Shown here piece after piece: positions 8,508 through 16,569 of a DNA stretch of 64,000 nucleotides. Under the pieces are notes generated by a model. The model had not been told where the DNA came from. It did not search any database and worked only from the letters and a program-made list of their open reading frames with translations. Every line of letters begins with the position of its first letter. The stretch's first letter is position 1. The position numbers and the translations under genes are program-made. Source of the DNA: Xanthobacter tagetidis (lineage in GTDB: Bacteria > Pseudomonadota > Alphaproteobacteria > Rhizobiales > Xanthobacteraceae); NCBI RefSeq assembly GCF_003667445.1, contig NZ_RCTF01000007.1, forward strand, positions 169,156-233,155, written 5' to 3'.

Positions 8508-8816
8508 ATGGTCGACAAGCCCGTGATCGCCGACAAGCCCATGCCCAAGGGCGAACCCTCCATCGAGGACATCCGCAAGGATCTCGAGACGCTGAAGGAG
8601 GACTTCACGCGCCTCGCCGAGACCCTGACCAAGACGGCGCGGCACACGGCGCGCGGCGCGGCGGGCAGTGCCGAAATGGCCGCCGGCGAGGTCTCGGACT
8701 GGGCGGAAGACCAGTATCTGCAGCTGCGCGAGACCATCCGTGCCCAGCCGGTGACGTCCTGCGCGGTGGCCGCCGCCTTTGGCCTTCTTCTCGGGCAGAT
8801 CCTGTTGCGGCGCTGA
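8508..8816 (+). CDS. DUF883-like (ElaB/YqjD-type) membrane-anchored protein
   Basis: Protein of 102 residues. A charged, helical N-terminal part (SIEDIRKDLETLKEDFTRLAETL) is followed by an alanine-glycine-rich segment and a single C-terminal membrane helix (TSCAVAAAFGLLLGQILLRR). This is the layout of the ElaB/YqjD/DUF883 family of stress- or stationary-phase proteins anchored to the inner membrane. The ATG at 8508 has GGAAGCGGAG upstream. A second member of the family is at 42672, there behind a perfect EcfG-type promoter; this one has only a one-mismatch candidate. Confidence 0.8.
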   Translation: MVDKPVIADKPMPKGEPSIEDIRKDLETLKEDFTRLAETLTKTARHTARGAAGSAEMAAGEVSDWAEDQYLQLRETIRAQPVTSCAVAAAFGLLLGQILLRR

Positions 8817-8827
8817 CATTCATGAGG

Positions 8828-8869
8828 TGTCCGGCCGCAGCGCGGGGCACGCCCCGCTGCGGCCGGACA
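8828..8869. terminator. Large GC hairpin between convergent genes, probable bidirectional terminator
   Basis: The two arms TGTCCGGCCGCAG and CTGCGGCCGGACA are perfectly complementary. An inner CGGGGC/GCCCCG stem is separated from the outer stem by a two-base bulge. There is no T-run on either side, so it is not a classical intrinsic terminator. It lies between the convergent DUF883-like and hybrid kinase genes. Confidence 0.6.
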
Positions 8870-8912
8870 TCAGCGCGGTCGCGCCAACGCTTGCCCCGCT
8901 GGGGGGAACACC

Positions 8913-11759
8913 TCAATCCAAAATGGTAAAGCCAAGGCCCCGCAACGCGCCGCGCAGGGTTGCGCCATCATAGGGCTTGCCGATCAGCGCGATCCCCTCG
9001 ACGCCGCCGAACTCGCCTTCCAGATCCTCGGTGCCGTAGCCGGTGGCGATGATGATGGCGAGGCCGGAAATGATGGTCCGCAGTTCCCGAACGACCGCGT
9101 CGCCACGCATGTCCGGCAGGCCGAGGTCGACCACCGCCAGGCGGAATGCTTCCCGCTCCGGCAGGTCCTGCCCTGATCGCGCATGGGCGAGCGCCGCCGC
9201 GCCGTGCGAGGCGACGGTCACCTCGAAGCCGTGGTCCTCCAGGATCTGCTGCGCGACCATGGCGACGAAGGGCTCGTCCTCCACCAGCAGCGCCGCACCC
9301 TTCCTGTCGATGGTCTGTTCCAGGATGCCCGTCACTTTCCGCACCAGCTCCGCCTGCGAGAACGGCTTGGTCAGGAGGTTGACCCCCCGTTCGAGCCGGC
9401 CCTGCCGCAGCACTGCATTTCTCGCATAACCGGTGGTGAAGAGCACTCGAATTTGCGGCACGATCTGGCGCAGCCGATCAGCGAGCCCCGGCCCGTCCAG
9501 CCCCGTGCCGAGGCTGATATCCGTGAACAGCAGCTCGGGGTGGCGGGAGGGCGCAAGCCCTTGCACCAGCTTCAGCGCCGCGTCGGCGCCGTCGGCCTCG
9601 CTCACCTCGTGCCCCGCCGCCCTTAGCACGTCGACCCCCAGCTGCCGCGCCTGAGCGTCGTCCTCCACCACCAGGATGCGCGCCTTGCGCACTTCGGGCG
9701 GCGCGCGCATATCGGCCTGCTCGCCCTCATCCACCGGTCGTTCAAGGCGCGGCAGATACAGCTTCACCGTGGTGCCTTCACCCACCTCGCTGTAAATCTT
9801 GACGTGCCCTCCGGACTGCTTGACGAATCCGTAGACTTGGCTGAGGCCGAGGCCGGTGCCGTCGCGCGGCCCCTTGGTGGAGAAGAAGGGCTCGAATACC
9901 CGCGCCATCACCTCCGCGCTCATGCCCGTGCCGGTGTCGCTGACGCAGATCACCACATATTGGCCCGCCGCCACGTCGTGCGCTTCCGCATAGGCGTCGT
10001 CCAGATAGGCGTTCGCGGTCTCGATGGTGAGCTTGCCGCCGTCGGGCATGGCGTCGCGCGCGTTGACGGCGAGGTTGAGAACCGCGTTTTCCAGCTGGTT
10101 GCGGTCGATTTCCGCGCCCCACAGACCGCCGGCGAGCACGGTCTCGAGGGTGACGCGCGCCCCGAGCGCGCTCCGCAGCATCTGCGACATGCCCACCAGC
10201 AGCCGGTTCACGTCGGTCGGCTTGGGATCGAGCGGCTGGCGGCGGGAGAAGGCGAGAAGCCGCTGGGTGAGGGTGGCGGCGCGCATGGCGCCCTGGCGGC
10301 AGTGGTCGAGGAAGGTCCGGGCCTGGACGTTGTCGGGGCCGATCCGCCGTTCGGCCGCCTCCAGATTGCCGACGATCACCGTGAGGAGATTGTTGAAGTC
10401 GTGGGCGATGCCACCCGTGAGCTGGCCCACCGCCTCCATTTTCTGCGCCTGCCGCAGCTGCGCCTCGGTCGCGAAGCGCTCCTTCATTTCCCGGCGCAGG
10501 CGCTCGTTGGCCTGGGCAAGCTCGGTGGTGCGCTGGGTGACGAGGCGCTCCAGTTCCTCGTGGGAGCGCGCCAGCGCCTCCCGCGCGGCAACGATCTCGG
10601 CGATGTCGGTGCAGCTGCCATACCAGCGGTCGACCCGGCCATCCTCGTCGCGCACCGGCACGGCCCGGCAGAGAAACCAGCGATAGGAGCCATCCGCCGC
10701 CCGGAACCGGCATTCCCGGTTGAATGCCTCGCCGCTGGCGATCGAGGCATTCCATGCCCGGATCAGGTCCGCCCTTTCCTCCGGGTGCACATAGCTGTGC
10801 CACTCGCCGAACTCGCTGCCATCGGCAGGTGCGCCGGTGAATTCCTGCCAGCGATGATTGTAATAGTCGCCTTGGCCCTGCGGGTCGGCGGTCCAGACCA
10901 TCTTGGGCAGAGCTTCCGCCAGAAGCCGGTATCGGCGCTCGCTGTAGGCGAGGCGCTGTTCCGCCTTCCTGATCTCGGTAATGTCCACCACGGTCGAGCC
11001 GACAAAGCGCACGGCGCCCAGTCCATCCTTGACCGGATAGAAGCTCACCAGCCAGTGCCGGTGCATCCCCGGCATCGCGGGGATGGCGCCGCTGATCTCC
11101 ACGTCCGGGACGATTTCGCCGGTCTCGAAGACGCGCTCCACCAGGACGGTGGCCCGCTCTGCCAGTGCGGGCATCAGCGCGGCCATCTTGAGGTCTTCAT
11201 GGTCCGAGCGCGAGAGCCCGCCCATGCGGGCAAACGTATCGTTGACCTGATGAATGCGCAGGTCGCGACCGAAGAAGGCGAAGCCGAGCGGCGCGTTGTC
11301 GAGCAGCGATTCGAGCGTCGCGAGCGTTGTCTCCTTCTCGCGCGACGCCACGTCGAGGGACGCCCGCGCCTGTTCGAGCTTGACCACGCTTGCGCGCAGC
11401 AGCGCGGCGATCAGGCAGCAGGCGAAACCGTTGATGGTGAAGGAGGCCAGCGAAATGCTCGCACCGGTGACGTCGGCGCCGGAGGCCGCCGTCCAGGGGA
11501 TGAACAGGGCGTTGGCGGCGATGGCGAGCACCAGCCCGAACAGGCCGACCCTTAGTCCGCCCACCAGCGCGACCAGGAGCACCGCCGGAATTTGCAGCAG
11601 GAACGGCGCGTAATCACGCAGCGCATAGGAGGACAGCGCTCGCAGTACGAATGCCGCGCCGATCACCGCGACGGCGAAAGCGATTCGCCAGGCGAGTGAG
11701 CGGGGTTGCGCCAGAAAACGCATGGATGACGCGACAGGTCCCCAATCCGGCGCGCCCAT
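8913..11759 (-). CDS. Hybrid sensor histidine kinase with PAS domains and two receivers
   Basis: Protein of about 948 residues. The N-terminal membrane helices (about residues 25-120) resemble a DUF4118/MASE-like sensor. Two PAS domains follow (FGRDLRIHQVND and the PAS_3-like YNHRWQEFTGAP), then a coiled linker and a HisKA dimerisation helix (TGGIAHDFNNLLTVIV). A complete HATPase carries NLAVNARDAM, DTGTGM and GTGLGL boxes. Two receivers end the protein, with phosphoacceptor aspartates in LLFTDISLG and AVVDLGLPDM. The ATG at 11759 has GGGAGCAGGA upstream; the frame is open further, and the ATG at 11723 is another option. The signal and the target are unknown. Confidence 0.88.
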   Translation of the reverse strand: MGAPDWGPVASSMRFLAQPRSLAWRIAFAVAVIGAAFVLRALSSYALRDYAPFLLQIPAVLLVALVGGLRVGLFGLVLAIAANALFIPWTAASGADVTGASISLASFTINGFACCLIAALLRASVVKLEQARASLDVASREKETTLATLESLLDNAPLGFAFFGRDLRIHQVNDTFARMGGLSRSDHEDLKMAALMPALAERATVLVERVFETGEIVPDVEISGAIPAMPGMHRHWLVSFYPVKDGLGAVRFVGSTVVDITEIRKAEQRLAYSERRYRLLAEALPKMVWTADPQGQGDYYNHRWQEFTGAPADGSEFGEWHSYVHPEERADLIRAWNASIASGEAFNRECRFRAADGSYRWFLCRAVPVRDEDGRVDRWYGSCTDIAEIVAAREALARSHEELERLVTQRTTELAQANERLRREMKERFATEAQLRQAQKMEAVGQLTGGIAHDFNNLLTVIVGNLEAAERRIGPDNVQARTFLDHCRQGAMRAATLTQRLLAFSRRQPLDPKPTDVNRLLVGMSQMLRSALGARVTLETVLAGGLWGAEIDRNQLENAVLNLAVNARDAMPDGGKLTIETANAYLDDAYAEAHDVAAGQYVVICVSDTGTGMSAEVMARVFEPFFSTKGPRDGTGLGLSQVYGFVKQSGGHVKIYSEVGEGTTVKLYLPRLERPVDEGEQADMRAPPEVRKARILVVEDDAQARQLGVDVLRAAGHEVSEADGADAALKLVQGLAPSRHPELLFTDISLGTGLDGPGLADRLRQIVPQIRVLFTTGYARNAVLRQGRLERGVNLLTKPFSQAELVRKVTGILEQTIDRKGAALLVEDEPFVAMVAQQILEDHGFEVTVASHGAAALAHARSGQDLPEREAFRLAVVDLGLPDMRGDAVVRELRTIISGLAIIIATGYGTEDLEGEFGGVEGIALIGKPYDGATLRGALRGLGFTILD

Positions 11760-11963
11760 TCCTGCTCCCGTTCCTGTCCCGTCGACCGATGCACCATGGC
11801 CTTGAACGGACGCACTTTTCAATGCGGATTCCCTTACCGGCGCGGTGGGGTTCGCATTCGGCGGATGGCAAGCGGCGGGTAAAGGCTCTTGCCGGGAGGG
11901 TCGAGAGGGCGGCACGGCGGGAGGGCGGGGACGGGCGCTGAACGCGCCCGTCCCCTGCTTTCA

Positions 11964-12455
11964 TCAACGCGCAGCGGGGGCCGGCTGGGCCGGCGTACGG
12001 GTCGTGTTGGTCGCGCTCGGCGCCTCACGCTCCTTGAACTCCGGCGCGGCCTTGAGCTCGTCCTTGGTCTTGCGGATCACCACGTGGTCGGTGGTGTTGG
12101 GCCCTCGCACCATCTCGACCATCTGGAACGGCACCGCGACGGACTTCTCGCCGATGCCCAGGAAGCCGCCGACGCCGATCACGGCACCGATCACCCGCCC
12201 GTCGCGGGCCAGCACCACATCGTTGATCTCGCCGATCGATTCATCGCCGGCGCCGCGGACGGACATGCCGATGAGATCGCTGGCCATGATCTGATCCGCG
12301 GTCTGCATGCCGATGAAAGTGGCGGGGGGAGCGGCCGTTGCCGCCGGCGGCATGGTCGAACTGCCGGGCGTGGTGGTCGGGGCGGTCTGCTGGGCGATGG
12401 CCGCCGACGCAAGTAGAGATGCCGCAGCCACAGTCAAGAGCTTGATCTTTTTCAT
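11964..12455 (-). CDS. Secreted PRC-barrel domain protein
   Basis: Protein of 163 residues with a clear signal peptide (MKKIKLLTVAAASLLASAAIA). A PRC-barrel domain from about residue 55 carries the usual DLIGMSVRGAGDESIGEINDVV pattern, with GVGGFLGIGEKSVAVPF, and ends in a proline-alanine-rich tail. Periplasmic PRC-barrel proteins are common in Hyphomicrobiales and often stress-induced; their molecular role is not established. The start has GGAGG upstream. An EcfG-type promoter is found at 12616-12640. Confidence 0.85.
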   Translation of the reverse strand: MKKIKLLTVAAASLLASAAIAQQTAPTTTPGSSTMPPAATAAPPATFIGMQTADQIMASDLIGMSVRGAGDESIGEINDVVLARDGRVIGAVIGVGGFLGIGEKSVAVPFQMVEMVRGPNTTDHVVIRKTKDELKAAPEFKEREAPSATNTTRTPAQPAPAAR

Positions 12456-12980
12456 GTCGTCCTCCGATTGATTGGTCCTGGGGCAGATGTCGTGGTGCCG
12501 GCTTAATATTCTCCTGGGGTGCACAAGCTTGACTGCTCGTTGACTGGACATCGAACAGCCGAAGATTCGCGGCTCGGAGTGATATTTGGCCTTGGCGCTC
12601 ACGCTCTTCTGTTCAAACGTGAATCCGGTCATCGGGTTCCCCCGAAAAACCATTCGGCGCCGGGGGTTCTGGTCGATGGCTCGGAGCCTGCATGAAAAGT
12701 CCCTGAAAGATCGCGGAGCGGTCAGGAGGGTTTCGGGGCGCCCACCGCCGGTGGTGCTCGCAAGCCGATTTTCCAAACCGGCGGTCGCCGCCCGTTTGGA
12801 GATTGATCGCCGGCGGGCGCCACGTCCCGAGCCGGCGCTCAGGGCTTGTGCGGCGCTTAGGGCCGTGGCAACAGACCCTCGCCCGTCGCGCTGTGCGAGC
12901 GAGCCGGCTCGCACCGGCCTTGCGGCTGCGGCGACGCCACCCAGATATGTTCCGTTCCCTCAGCAGGACCCGCCCGCCCC
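12456..12980. other. Intergenic region between PRC-barrel and TerB-like genes
   Basis: About 525 bp with no convincing gene on either strand. It holds the EcfG-type promoter at 12616-12640. A GGAAC-N17-CGTC match reading on the minus strand near 12950 was judged too weak to call. Confidence 0.5.
12616..12640 (-). promoter_or_regulatory. EcfG-type promoter of the PRC-barrel gene
   Basis: Minus strand: GGAAC (12640-12636), 16 bases, CGTT (12619-12616). It lies about 160 bp upstream of the PRC-barrel start codon at 12455 and is a perfect consensus match. Confidence 0.72.
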
Positions 12981-13460
12981 ATGTTCCGCGCCCTTTCAGA
13001 CTTCATCACCGAGATTACGGGCGGCGAACGGGAGGTCGTGGCGTTCGCCGACGGGGACTATCGCCTCGCCGCGGCGGCCCTTCTCGTCCATGTGATGTCG
13101 ATCGACGGCGCCGTGACCGCGGAGGAGCAGGCGATCCTCAAGGACATCCTCGCGCGGCGCTTCGACCTGTCGGGCGACGACACCGATGCGCTGCTGGAAC
13201 TGGCCATTGCCAAGGACGCCGAAGCGGTCGATCTTTATGCCTTCACCAGCGTGCTCAATCGCGCGCTCGACGACGAAGGGCGGCGCCGCATCGTGGAGAT
13301 GATGTTCGAGGTCGCCTATGCCGATGGCGGCCTCAGCGAGTTCGAGGACAATCTCGTCTGGCGCGCCGCAGAGTTGCTGAACGTGGGTTCGCGCGAGCGC
13401 ACCCGCATTCGGCGCGAGGTCCGAGACGAGACGGAAGGGGACGGTGAGCAACAGGACTAG
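12981..13460 (+). CDS. TerB-like tellurite-resistance family protein
   Basis: All-helical protein of 159 residues with the TerB/DjlA-type helical repeat (ALLVHVMSIDGAVTAEEQAIL, then EVAYADGGLSEFEDNLVWRAAELL). The Asp-rich turns are typical of the family. Most such small TerB proteins have no proven function; a link to tellurite is historical only. The next gene starts inside its end (GTG at 13444), so translation is probably coupled. Confidence 0.85.
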   Translation: MFRALSDFITEITGGEREVVAFADGDYRLAAAALLVHVMSIDGAVTAEEQAILKDILARRFDLSGDDTDALLELAIAKDAEAVDLYAFTSVLNRALDDEGRRRIVEMMFEVAYADGGLSEFEDNLVWRAAELLNVGSRERTRIRREVRDETEGDGEQQD

Positions 13461-14283
13461 TCTTCCGAAGGGGCCGTTCGAAGACCGGACGCCCGCCGGC
13501 GCGGACCCCTGCGCCTGCGGCGGCGAGGCCGGAAAGGTGCTGGTCGTCGTCCATCAGGCCCATTCCACGCCCGGGCGCATCGGACAGCGTCTCTCGTTGC
13601 GCGGCCACGGCCTGGACATCCGCCGCCCGGCGCTCGGCGATCCGCTTCCCGCCGACCTTGCGGACTATGCGGGCGTGGTGATCTTCGGCGGTCCCATGAG
13701 CGCCAACGACAGCCATGGCTTTATCCGCGAGGAGACCGATTTCTCCGCCCGCGTGCTGGCGGAGGGCCGGCCGCTTCTCGGCATCTGCCTCGGCGCGCAG
13801 ATCATGGCGCGCGCCCTCGGTGCCCGCGTCGCGCCCCGCGAGGACGGGGCGTGCGAGATCGGCTATTACCCGCTGGCGGCGACCGATGCGGGGAGGGCGC
13901 TGCTGGACTGGCCGGGCCATGTCTATCATTGGCACTCGGAGGGCTTTGACCTGCCCAAAGGCGCCGAACTGCTCGCAACCGGCGAGACCTTCCCCAACCA
14001 GGCCTTCCGCTACGGCCGCAACGCCTTCGCGCTGCAGTTCCACCCCGAGGTGACGCGCGAAATGATGTCGGTGTGGATCGTGCGCGGAGCCCACCGCTTC
14101 GGACAGCCCGGCGCCCAGGCGGGGGAGACCCATCTTCAAGGGTGGGAGCGGTATGACGGCGCGATCGACCGCTGGCTGGACCGCTTTCTCCATATCTGGC
14201 TCGGCGAAGCCGCCGCGGCGCAGCCCGGCGCGCTTGAGGCGGGATCGACGCCGACGGAGACTCCGCGCCGGCCGGCCCGGTGA
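13444..14283 (+). CDS. Class I glutamine amidotransferase (GMP synthase-like)
   Basis: Protein of 279 residues with a GATase1 fold. The nucleophile cysteine is in GICLGAQ, the oxyanion strand in IFGGPMSAND, and the His-Glu pair in LQFHPEVTRE. No synthetase domain is attached, so it is a stand-alone amidotransferase or glutamine-hydrolase-like protein of the YfeJ/GuaA-like group; the acceptor is unknown. It begins with a GTG that overlaps the preceding TerB-like gene by 17 bp. The first 25 or so residues and the last 30 are low-complexity extensions. Confidence 0.85.
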   Translation: MSNRTSLPKGPFEDRTPAGADPCACGGEAGKVLVVVHQAHSTPGRIGQRLSLRGHGLDIRRPALGDPLPADLADYAGVVIFGGPMSANDSHGFIREETDFSARVLAEGRPLLGICLGAQIMARALGARVAPREDGACEIGYYPLAATDAGRALLDWPGHVYHWHSEGFDLPKGAELLATGETFPNQAFRYGRNAFALQFHPEVTREMMSVWIVRGAHRFGQPGAQAGETHLQGWERYDGAIDRWLDRFLHIWLGEAAAAQPGALEAGSTPTETPRRPAR

Positions 14284-14710
14284 TTGTCCCGGTTTTCCGA
14301 ACGGCCCTCGGCCTGCGCGACGCTTGGCACATGCCGGCCGTCTTTCGCAATTTGCAAATTGCGAGGCAAGTTGCGAGGCGCGGGCGGGCCGGCCCCAGAT
14401 GTGGCCCACATTCTCTTGGCCGGCCCCACATATCGTATGCCTGCTTTGGCCGGCCTCTTGCTCTGCTCAAAGCGCCGGCCGTCAGGTCTCAGCGTCGCCG
14501 GCTCCCCGATCGGGGCGTCCGCTGTCGCGGGCGCCCCGCTTCGTTGAAGGGCCGCCGTTGCGTGCCCTCCACGGCACCGCCGCGGCGATCGCGGCCGCGC
14601 CGGAGCGCCCTCTTGTCGATTCAGCCGCGCGCGCAGATGGTATAAGACACGGCGCCGGTCGGGTGCCGCATCGGCTTGCGTCGTGCCGCCGGACCCGCAG
14701 GGAGGATCAC
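14284..14710. other. Intergenic region with palindrome and GGCCGGCC-type repeats
   Basis: About 427 bp with no gene that I can support. It contains a perfect 18-bp AT-rich palindrome (14346-14363). Just downstream are two near-identical GGCCGGCCCCA(G/C)AT elements and further TGGCCGGCC motifs up to about 14457. The ribosome binding site GGGAGG for the next gene is at its end. Confidence 0.5.
14346..14363. promoter_or_regulatory. Perfect 18-bp palindrome, possible operator
   Basis: The sequence CGCAATTTG is followed directly by its complement CAAATTGCG. It is locally AT-rich in a GC-rich setting and lies 60 bp after the amidotransferase gene and about 350 bp before the next gene. This is a typical operator shape; the binding protein is unknown. 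Confidence 0.35.
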
Positions 14711-15400
14711 ATGAGGCTTGGTGCCCCGCGGCGCATGGTTCCCGCGCTGCGCGACGTCCTGCTGTGCCTGACGGTCGGCATGGCGCCCCTCGCCGCATCC
14801 GGGTCGGCTGCCGCCCAGGCGCCTTCCGTCACGCCCGCACCGGCCGTTCCTGCGCCCCCCGCCGATGGCGGCCTCTCCGCTCCGCCTCTGGTGAACCCCA
14901 GAGGCGTCGAGAGTGTGCCCGTCAGCCCCGGCGGCGGCACGTTCGCCGCCGAGGAGGTCGAACTCCCGTCGGTGCCGGTCCTGATCGTTTCCGGGACGGC
15001 CAGCTGGGACGACGCGTATGACTCTCTGGTTGGCGCGGCCAAGGCAGGAGAGGCGGAACTGTCCAGCCTCGGCCTGACGCGGGCGGGCGAGGCGATGGTG
15101 GTCTATACGGAGAGCGACGACCGCGGCTTCTCCTTCGAGCTTCAGCTTCCCTTCTCCGGTGCGACCACGAAGAAGCCGGCCGGAACCATGAAGCTCGGCG
15201 CGTCGCAGGCCGGAAAGATGCTGAAGTTCCGCCATGCCGGCACGTTCGCGGACATGGACAATACCTACGAGCTGATCTTCAACTACCTCGACCTGAAGAA
15301 CCTGACGGCGGGCGACTTCTATATCGAGCGCTACCGTACGGACATCCTCACCGCAGCGCCGGAGGCGCTCGAGATCGACATTTTCGTTCCTGTGCAGTGA
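14711..15400 (+). CDS. Exported GyrI-like (SOUL/effector-binding) domain protein
   Basis: Protein of 229 residues. The signal peptide (hydrophobic core about residues 15-30, ending SAAAQA) is followed by a proline-rich linker. From about residue 100 there is a GyrI-like/AraC effector-binding fold (AGEAMVVYTESDDRGFSFELQLPF, then YRTDILTAAPEALEIDIFVPVQ). It may bind a small ligand in the periplasm; no function is known. The start ATG has GGGAGGATCAC upstream. Confidence 0.8.
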   Translation: MRLGAPRRMVPALRDVLLCLTVGMAPLAASGSAAAQAPSVTPAPAVPAPPADGGLSAPPLVNPRGVESVPVSPGGGTFAAEEVELPSVPVLIVSGTASWDDAYDSLVGAAKAGEAELSSLGLTRAGEAMVVYTESDDRGFSFELQLPFSGATTKKPAGTMKLGASQAGKMLKFRHAGTFADMDNTYELIFNYLDLKNLTAGDFYIERYRTDILTAAPEALEIDIFVPVQ

Positions 15401-15532
15401 GGGCAGGTGCGGCGCGGCGGCGCTTCCATCTACCGCGCGAATCCTCTTCACTGGCGCATGCCCCCCCGGGCCGGCGCCGCGGATGCAGCGGCGCCCGGCA
15501 GGCGGGTCGAGCAAGGGTTCGCGGAGGCGACA

Positions 15533-16066
15533 ATGCCGCGGCTGTTTACCGCCATCGAAATTCCGCACGAGGTCGGAACCACCCTCTCCGGACTGCGCGG
15601 CGGCATCTCCGGCGCCCGCTGGATCGATCCGGAAAACTACCATGTCACCTTGCGCTTCATCGGCGACGTGGACGACGCCCTCGGCCGGGACATCATGCTG
15701 ATGCTCGGCCAGGTGCGCCGCCCGGCGTTCGACGCGACGCTGGACGGCGTCGACCAGTTCGGCGGCCACAAGCCGCGCGCCGTGTTCGCGGCGGTGAAGG
15801 CCAATCCGGCACTGACCGAGCTTCAGGCCGAGCACGAGCGGCTCATGCAGCGGCTCGGCCTCGGCGCGGAAGGGCGGAACTTCAAGCCGCACGTGACCCT
15901 GGCCCGCCTGCGCGACGCCTCGACCCGGCAGGTGGCCGACTATCTCGCCGCGCGCGGCCCCTATCGCAGCCCCACCTTCCATGTGCCGCGCTTCGTGCTG
16001 TTCTCTTCCCGCGACAGCGTCGGCGGCGGTCCCTACGTTGTGGAAGCGTCCTATCCGCTGATCTGA
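15533..16066 (+). CDS. thpR: RNA 2',3'-cyclic phosphodiesterase ThpR (LigT family)
   Basis: 2H phosphoesterase of 177 residues. Both catalytic HxTL motifs are present, at His37-Val-Thr39 and His120-Val-Thr122. The family hydrolyses 2',3'-cyclic phosphate ends of RNA. The start ATG at 15533 has CGGAGG upstream; longer frames upstream have no ribosome binding site and give low-complexity sequence. It is in line with the DUF1232 gene that starts 101 bp further on. Confidence 0.92.
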   Translation: MPRLFTAIEIPHEVGTTLSGLRGGISGARWIDPENYHVTLRFIGDVDDALGRDIMLMLGQVRRPAFDATLDGVDQFGGHKPRAVFAAVKANPALTELQAEHERLMQRLGLGAEGRNFKPHVTLARLRDASTRQVADYLAARGPYRSPTFHVPRFVLFSSRDSVGGGPYVVEASYPLI

Positions 16067-16167
16067 GGCCAACGACCCCGGAACCTTGCACCTGCGCGAA
16101 TGGTCCCCATCTGATTCTTTCAGACCCGGGCAGGTTTGCCCGGCCGGGAAATCGGAGGTGGACGCGC

Positions 16168-16569
16168 ATGGACTGGGGCTCACTTTCGGGTGCCGACGGC
16201 GCCCGCGCGGCGCGCGACGAGCGCCGGGTGCGCTCGGGTTTCTGGGACAAGCTGCGGCGCCATGCCAGCTTCATTCCCTTCGCCGAGGAAGCCGTCGCGG
16301 CCTACTACGCCGCCTTCGACAAGGCGACGCCGCTGCGGGTGCGCGCGACCCTGCTCGGTGCGCTCGCCTATTTCGTCCTGCCCTTCGACGTGGCACCGGA
16401 CCTTCTGCCGCTGGTGGGCTTCGGCGATGATGCGGCGGTTCTGATGGGGGCGATGCGCCTGCTGTCGGGCCACGTCCTCCCGCACCACTACGCCGCCGCC
16501 CGCGCCGCCATTTCGGACCTGCGCAAGGCGGGGGCGGACGAGGGGGAGGGCGCTACCGTCCGGTCGTAA
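16168..16569 (+). CDS. DUF1232 (YkvA-like) membrane protein
   Basis: Protein of 133 residues with the DUF1232 core: a helical segment then LLGALAYFVLPFDVAPDLLPLVGFGDDAAVLMGAM, which forms a membrane hairpin. The function is unknown. The start at 16168 has CGGAGG upstream. Its 3' end overlaps the stop region of the convergent quinone oxidoreductase gene by 17 bp. Confidence 0.87.
   Translation: MDWGSLSGADGARAARDERRVRSGFWDKLRRHASFIPFAEEAVAAYYAAFDKATPLRVRATLLGALAYFVLPFDVAPDLLPLVGFGDDAAVLMGAMRLLSGHVLPHHYAAARAAISDLRKAGADEGEGATVRS

Noticed and set aside
9804..11555. 583-codon open frame antisense to the hybrid kinase
   Set aside because: No recognisable motif, and the kinase on the other strand has all expected domains.
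12930..12955. Minus-strand GGAAC-N17-CGTC as another EcfG promoter
   Set aside because: The -10 has a mismatch, and the PRC-barrel gene already has a perfect site closer to it.
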